Shown here in pieces: positions 3,520 through 5,312 of a stretch of 5,312 nucleotides of DNA. The notes beneath the pieces are model-generated. The model did not search any database. It was not told the origin of the DNA and worked only from the letters and a program-made list of their open reading frames with translations. Source of the DNA: an uncultured Paracoccaceae bacterium (GTDB lineage: Bacteria; Pseudomonadota; Alphaproteobacteria; Rhodobacterales; Rhodobacteraceae); assembly GCA_937927675.1 (NCBI GenBank), contig CALBSG010000178.1:1-5312 (forward strand). The letters run 5' to 3'. The translations under genes were made by a program, and so were the position numbers. Every line of letters starts with the position of its first letter. Within the stretch, counting starts at the first letter, position 1.

Positions 3520-5312
3520 CCCAAACGATCCGATTTCAGCTGGACGGCATGACCTGCGCCTCGTGCGTGGCACGGGCCGAGCGGGTGCTGACCGCGCAAG
3601 AGGGCGTTGCCAGCGCCCATGTCAATCTGGGCACTGAAACCGCCGAGGTGCGCTTTGACGCGCCGACGACGCCGGGGGCCATGGCCGAGGCCTTGGCGCG
3701 GGCCGGCTATCCGGTGCGGCAAAGGCAGGTGGTGCTGGCGGTCGAGGGCATGACCTGCGCCTCTTGCACGGGGCGGGTGGAACGGGTGCTGCGGGCGCAG
3801 CCCGGTGTGGCCGGGGCGACGGCCAACCTTGCAACGCGGGCCGCGACCGTGACGCTGTGGGGCGATACCGATGCAAGTACTTTGGCGCAGGCGGTGCTGC
3901 GCGCAGGCTTTCAGGCGGCCCCCATGGCCGAAAGCCAAGGGCATGACCCCAAGGCCGAAGAAGCGCGTCTGTGGCGCGATGCAGCCGTTGCAACGGTCCT
4001 GACATTGCCGGTCTTCCTTGCTGAGATGGGCGGACATGTTCTGCCGGGCTTTCACCATTGGCTGTATGGGCTGATGCCGTTGCAAAGCCTGTGGTGGACT
4101 GAGTTTCTTTTGGTGACGCTCGTCTTGATCTGGCCCGGCGCGCGGTTTTTCCGCAAAGGTATTCCGGCCCTGCTGAAAGCCGCGCCGGATATGAATTCGC
4201 TTGTGGCCTTGGGGGCTGGTGCGGCTTGGGCCTATTCGGTGCTTGTCACCGTTGCGCCCGCGCTGATCCCGGCCAGCTCGCGGGCGGTGTATTACGAGGC
4301 CGCGGCGGTGATCGTGACCTTGATCCTGTTTGGCCGTGCGCTTGAAGCACGGGCACGCGGGCGCGCCGGGGCGGCGATTGCCCGGCTGGTCGCCTTGCAG
4401 CCCAAAACCGCGCTGCGGCTTTCTGGCAATCCGGGGGCGACGGACCCTGTGGAGGTGCCGATTGCGGCGCTTTTGGCGGGTGACCGTGTGCAGGTGCGGC
4501 CCGGAGAGCGGGTGCCGGTCGATGGCGTCGTTGTCGAAGGGTACTCTGCCGTTGACGAATCCATGCTGACGGGCGAGCCGCTGCCGGTGGCCAAGGCGAT
4601 GGGGGATGCGCTGACCGGCGGCACGGTGAACGGAACCGGCGGTCTGGTGATGCAGGTGCAGGCCGTGGGCAGTGCGACGGTATTGGCGCGCATCATCGCC
4701 ATGGTGGCAGAGGCGCAGGGCGGCAAACTGCCGGTGCAGGCGCTGGTGGACCGCATCACGCTGTGGTTCGTGCCGGTGGTGATGGCGCTGGCGGCGCTTT
4801 CGGTATTGGTGTGGTTGATCTTTGGCCCCGGCTTGGCAGAGGCGTTGGTTGCCGGCGTTTCGGTTCTTATCATCGCCTGTCCTTGCGCAATGGGGCTGGC
4901 GACGCCGGTTTCGATTCTGGTCGGAACCGGGCGCGCGGCAGAGCTGGGCATCTTGTTTCGCAAGGGCGAAGCGTTGCAGCGGTTGGAAGGCGTCAAGCGC
5001 GTGGCGTTTGACAAGACCGGCACGCTGACAATGGGCAAGCCTGTGGTGCAGACTGTGCTGGGCGATGACACTTTGCGCATCGCCGCGGCGGTCGAAGCAG
5101 GGTCGGAACATCCGCTGGCCGCCGCGGTGCTGGCAGAGGCCGAAAGGCTCGCGCTGCCACCGCCGGGCGTGACAGGCTTTCGCGCCATTCCGGGGCATGG
5201 GGCCGTTGCGATGCTGGACGGTGTCGACGTGTCGGTCGGGTCGGCGCGGATGTTTCCAAACCTGCCGCCGGAATTTGCAGTGTCCGCCGCAACCGCACAA
5301 GCACAGGGCCAA
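3516..5312 (+). CDS. copA: Copper-translocating P1B-type ATPase CopA (N-terminal 599 aa; continues past the window)
   Basis: The pump exports Cu+ across the inner membrane using ATP. It is open for 599 codons to the window edge; full-length relatives with two metal domains are about 800 aa or more. In order: HMA domain 1 with GMTCASC (Cys14, Cys17); HMA domain 2 with GMTCASC (Cys81, Cys84); helices MA (about 157-174) and MB (192-212); TM1 (229-250) and TM2 (262-278); actuator domain with TGEP at 352-355; TM3 (416-436); TM4 with the transport site CPC at 455-457; phosphorylation motif DKTGTLT with catalytic Asp499; SEHPLA with the P1B-specific His532-Pro533; and GHG (560-562) in the nucleotide domain. 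CPC plus two CxxC domains points to Cu+. The TM5-TM6 metal ligands lie beyond the window. ATG 3516 is chosen because HMA1 begins directly after it. Confidence 0.95.
   Translation, partial: MTQTIRFQLDGMTCASCVARAERVLTAQEGVASAHVNLGTETAEVRFDAPTTPGAMAEALARAGYPVRQRQVVLAVEGMTCASCTGRVERVLRAQPGVAGATANLATRAATVTLWGDTDASTLAQAVLRAGFQAAPMAESQGHDPKAEEARLWRDAAVATVLTLPVFLAEMGGHVLPGFHHWLYGLMPLQSLWWTEFLLVTLVLIWPGARFFRKGIPALLKAAPDMNSLVALGAGAAWAYSVLVTVAPALIPASSRAVYYEAAAVIVTLILFGRALEARARGRAGAAIARLVALQPKTALRLSGNPGATDPVEVPIAALLAGDRVQVRPGERVPVDGVVVEGYSAVDESMLTGEPLPVAKAMGDALTGGTVNGTGGLVMQVQAVGSATVLARIIAMVAEAQGGKLPVQALVDRITLWFVPVVMALAALSVLVWLIFGPGLAEALVAGVSVLIIACPCAMGLATPVSILVGTGRAAELGILFRKGEALQRLEGVKRVAFDKTGTLTMGKPVVQTVLGDDTLRIAAAVEAGSEHPLAAAVLAEAERLALPPPGVTGFRAIPGHGAVAMLDGVDVSVGSARMFPNLPPEFAVSAATAQAQGQ

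Noticed and set aside
3336..5312. Very long minus-strand open frame opposite copA
   Set aside because: Its translation is Arg/His/Pro-rich with no domain, and it lies antisense to an unmistakable P-type ATPase. It is a by-product of high-GC codon bias.

Overview
The window looks like chromosomal DNA of a high-GC alphaproteobacterium, most likely Rhodobacteraceae (Rhodobacter/Paracoccus-like). This rests on GC-rich codon use and on the gene families present, not on a marker gene. No tRNA, rRNA, insertion sequence, integrase or CRISPR array is visible.

Left part (1-1270, + strand). The window opens inside the 3' end of an ABC-F ATPase gene whose C-terminal region resembles YheS. A 122-bp gap with a striking 9-bp-arm inverted repeat separates it from an FMN nitroreductase of the Frm2/CinD-like group. 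That gene ends in a strong intrinsic terminator.

Middle part (1310-2496, + strand). A MarC-family membrane protein gene overlaps, through ATGA, a membrane-anchored retropepsin-like aspartic protease gene (TIGR02281 type). The protease gene runs tail-to-tail into a minus-strand gene, and the two stop codons share the tetranucleotide CTAG.

Minus-strand block (2493-3391). Reading right to left: copZ (a 64-aa copper chaperone), then about 190 bp of non-coding DNA with three short palindromes. Next comes a 42-aa glutamine-rich protein with its own Shine-Dalgarno site, followed 5 nt after its stop by a perfect 11-bp terminator hairpin. Three nucleotides after that terminator's U-tract starts a gene for a stand-alone TfoX C-terminal domain. 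The short ORF, terminator and gene start together resemble a leader-peptide/attenuator arrangement, which is the most unusual feature here.

Right part (3516-5312, + strand). A P1B-type Cu+ ATPase gene (copA) diverges from copZ across a 124-bp control region and runs off the window. CopZ and CopA form a copper-efflux pair: the chaperone delivers Cu+ to the pump. No copper-sensing regulator gene lies inside the window.
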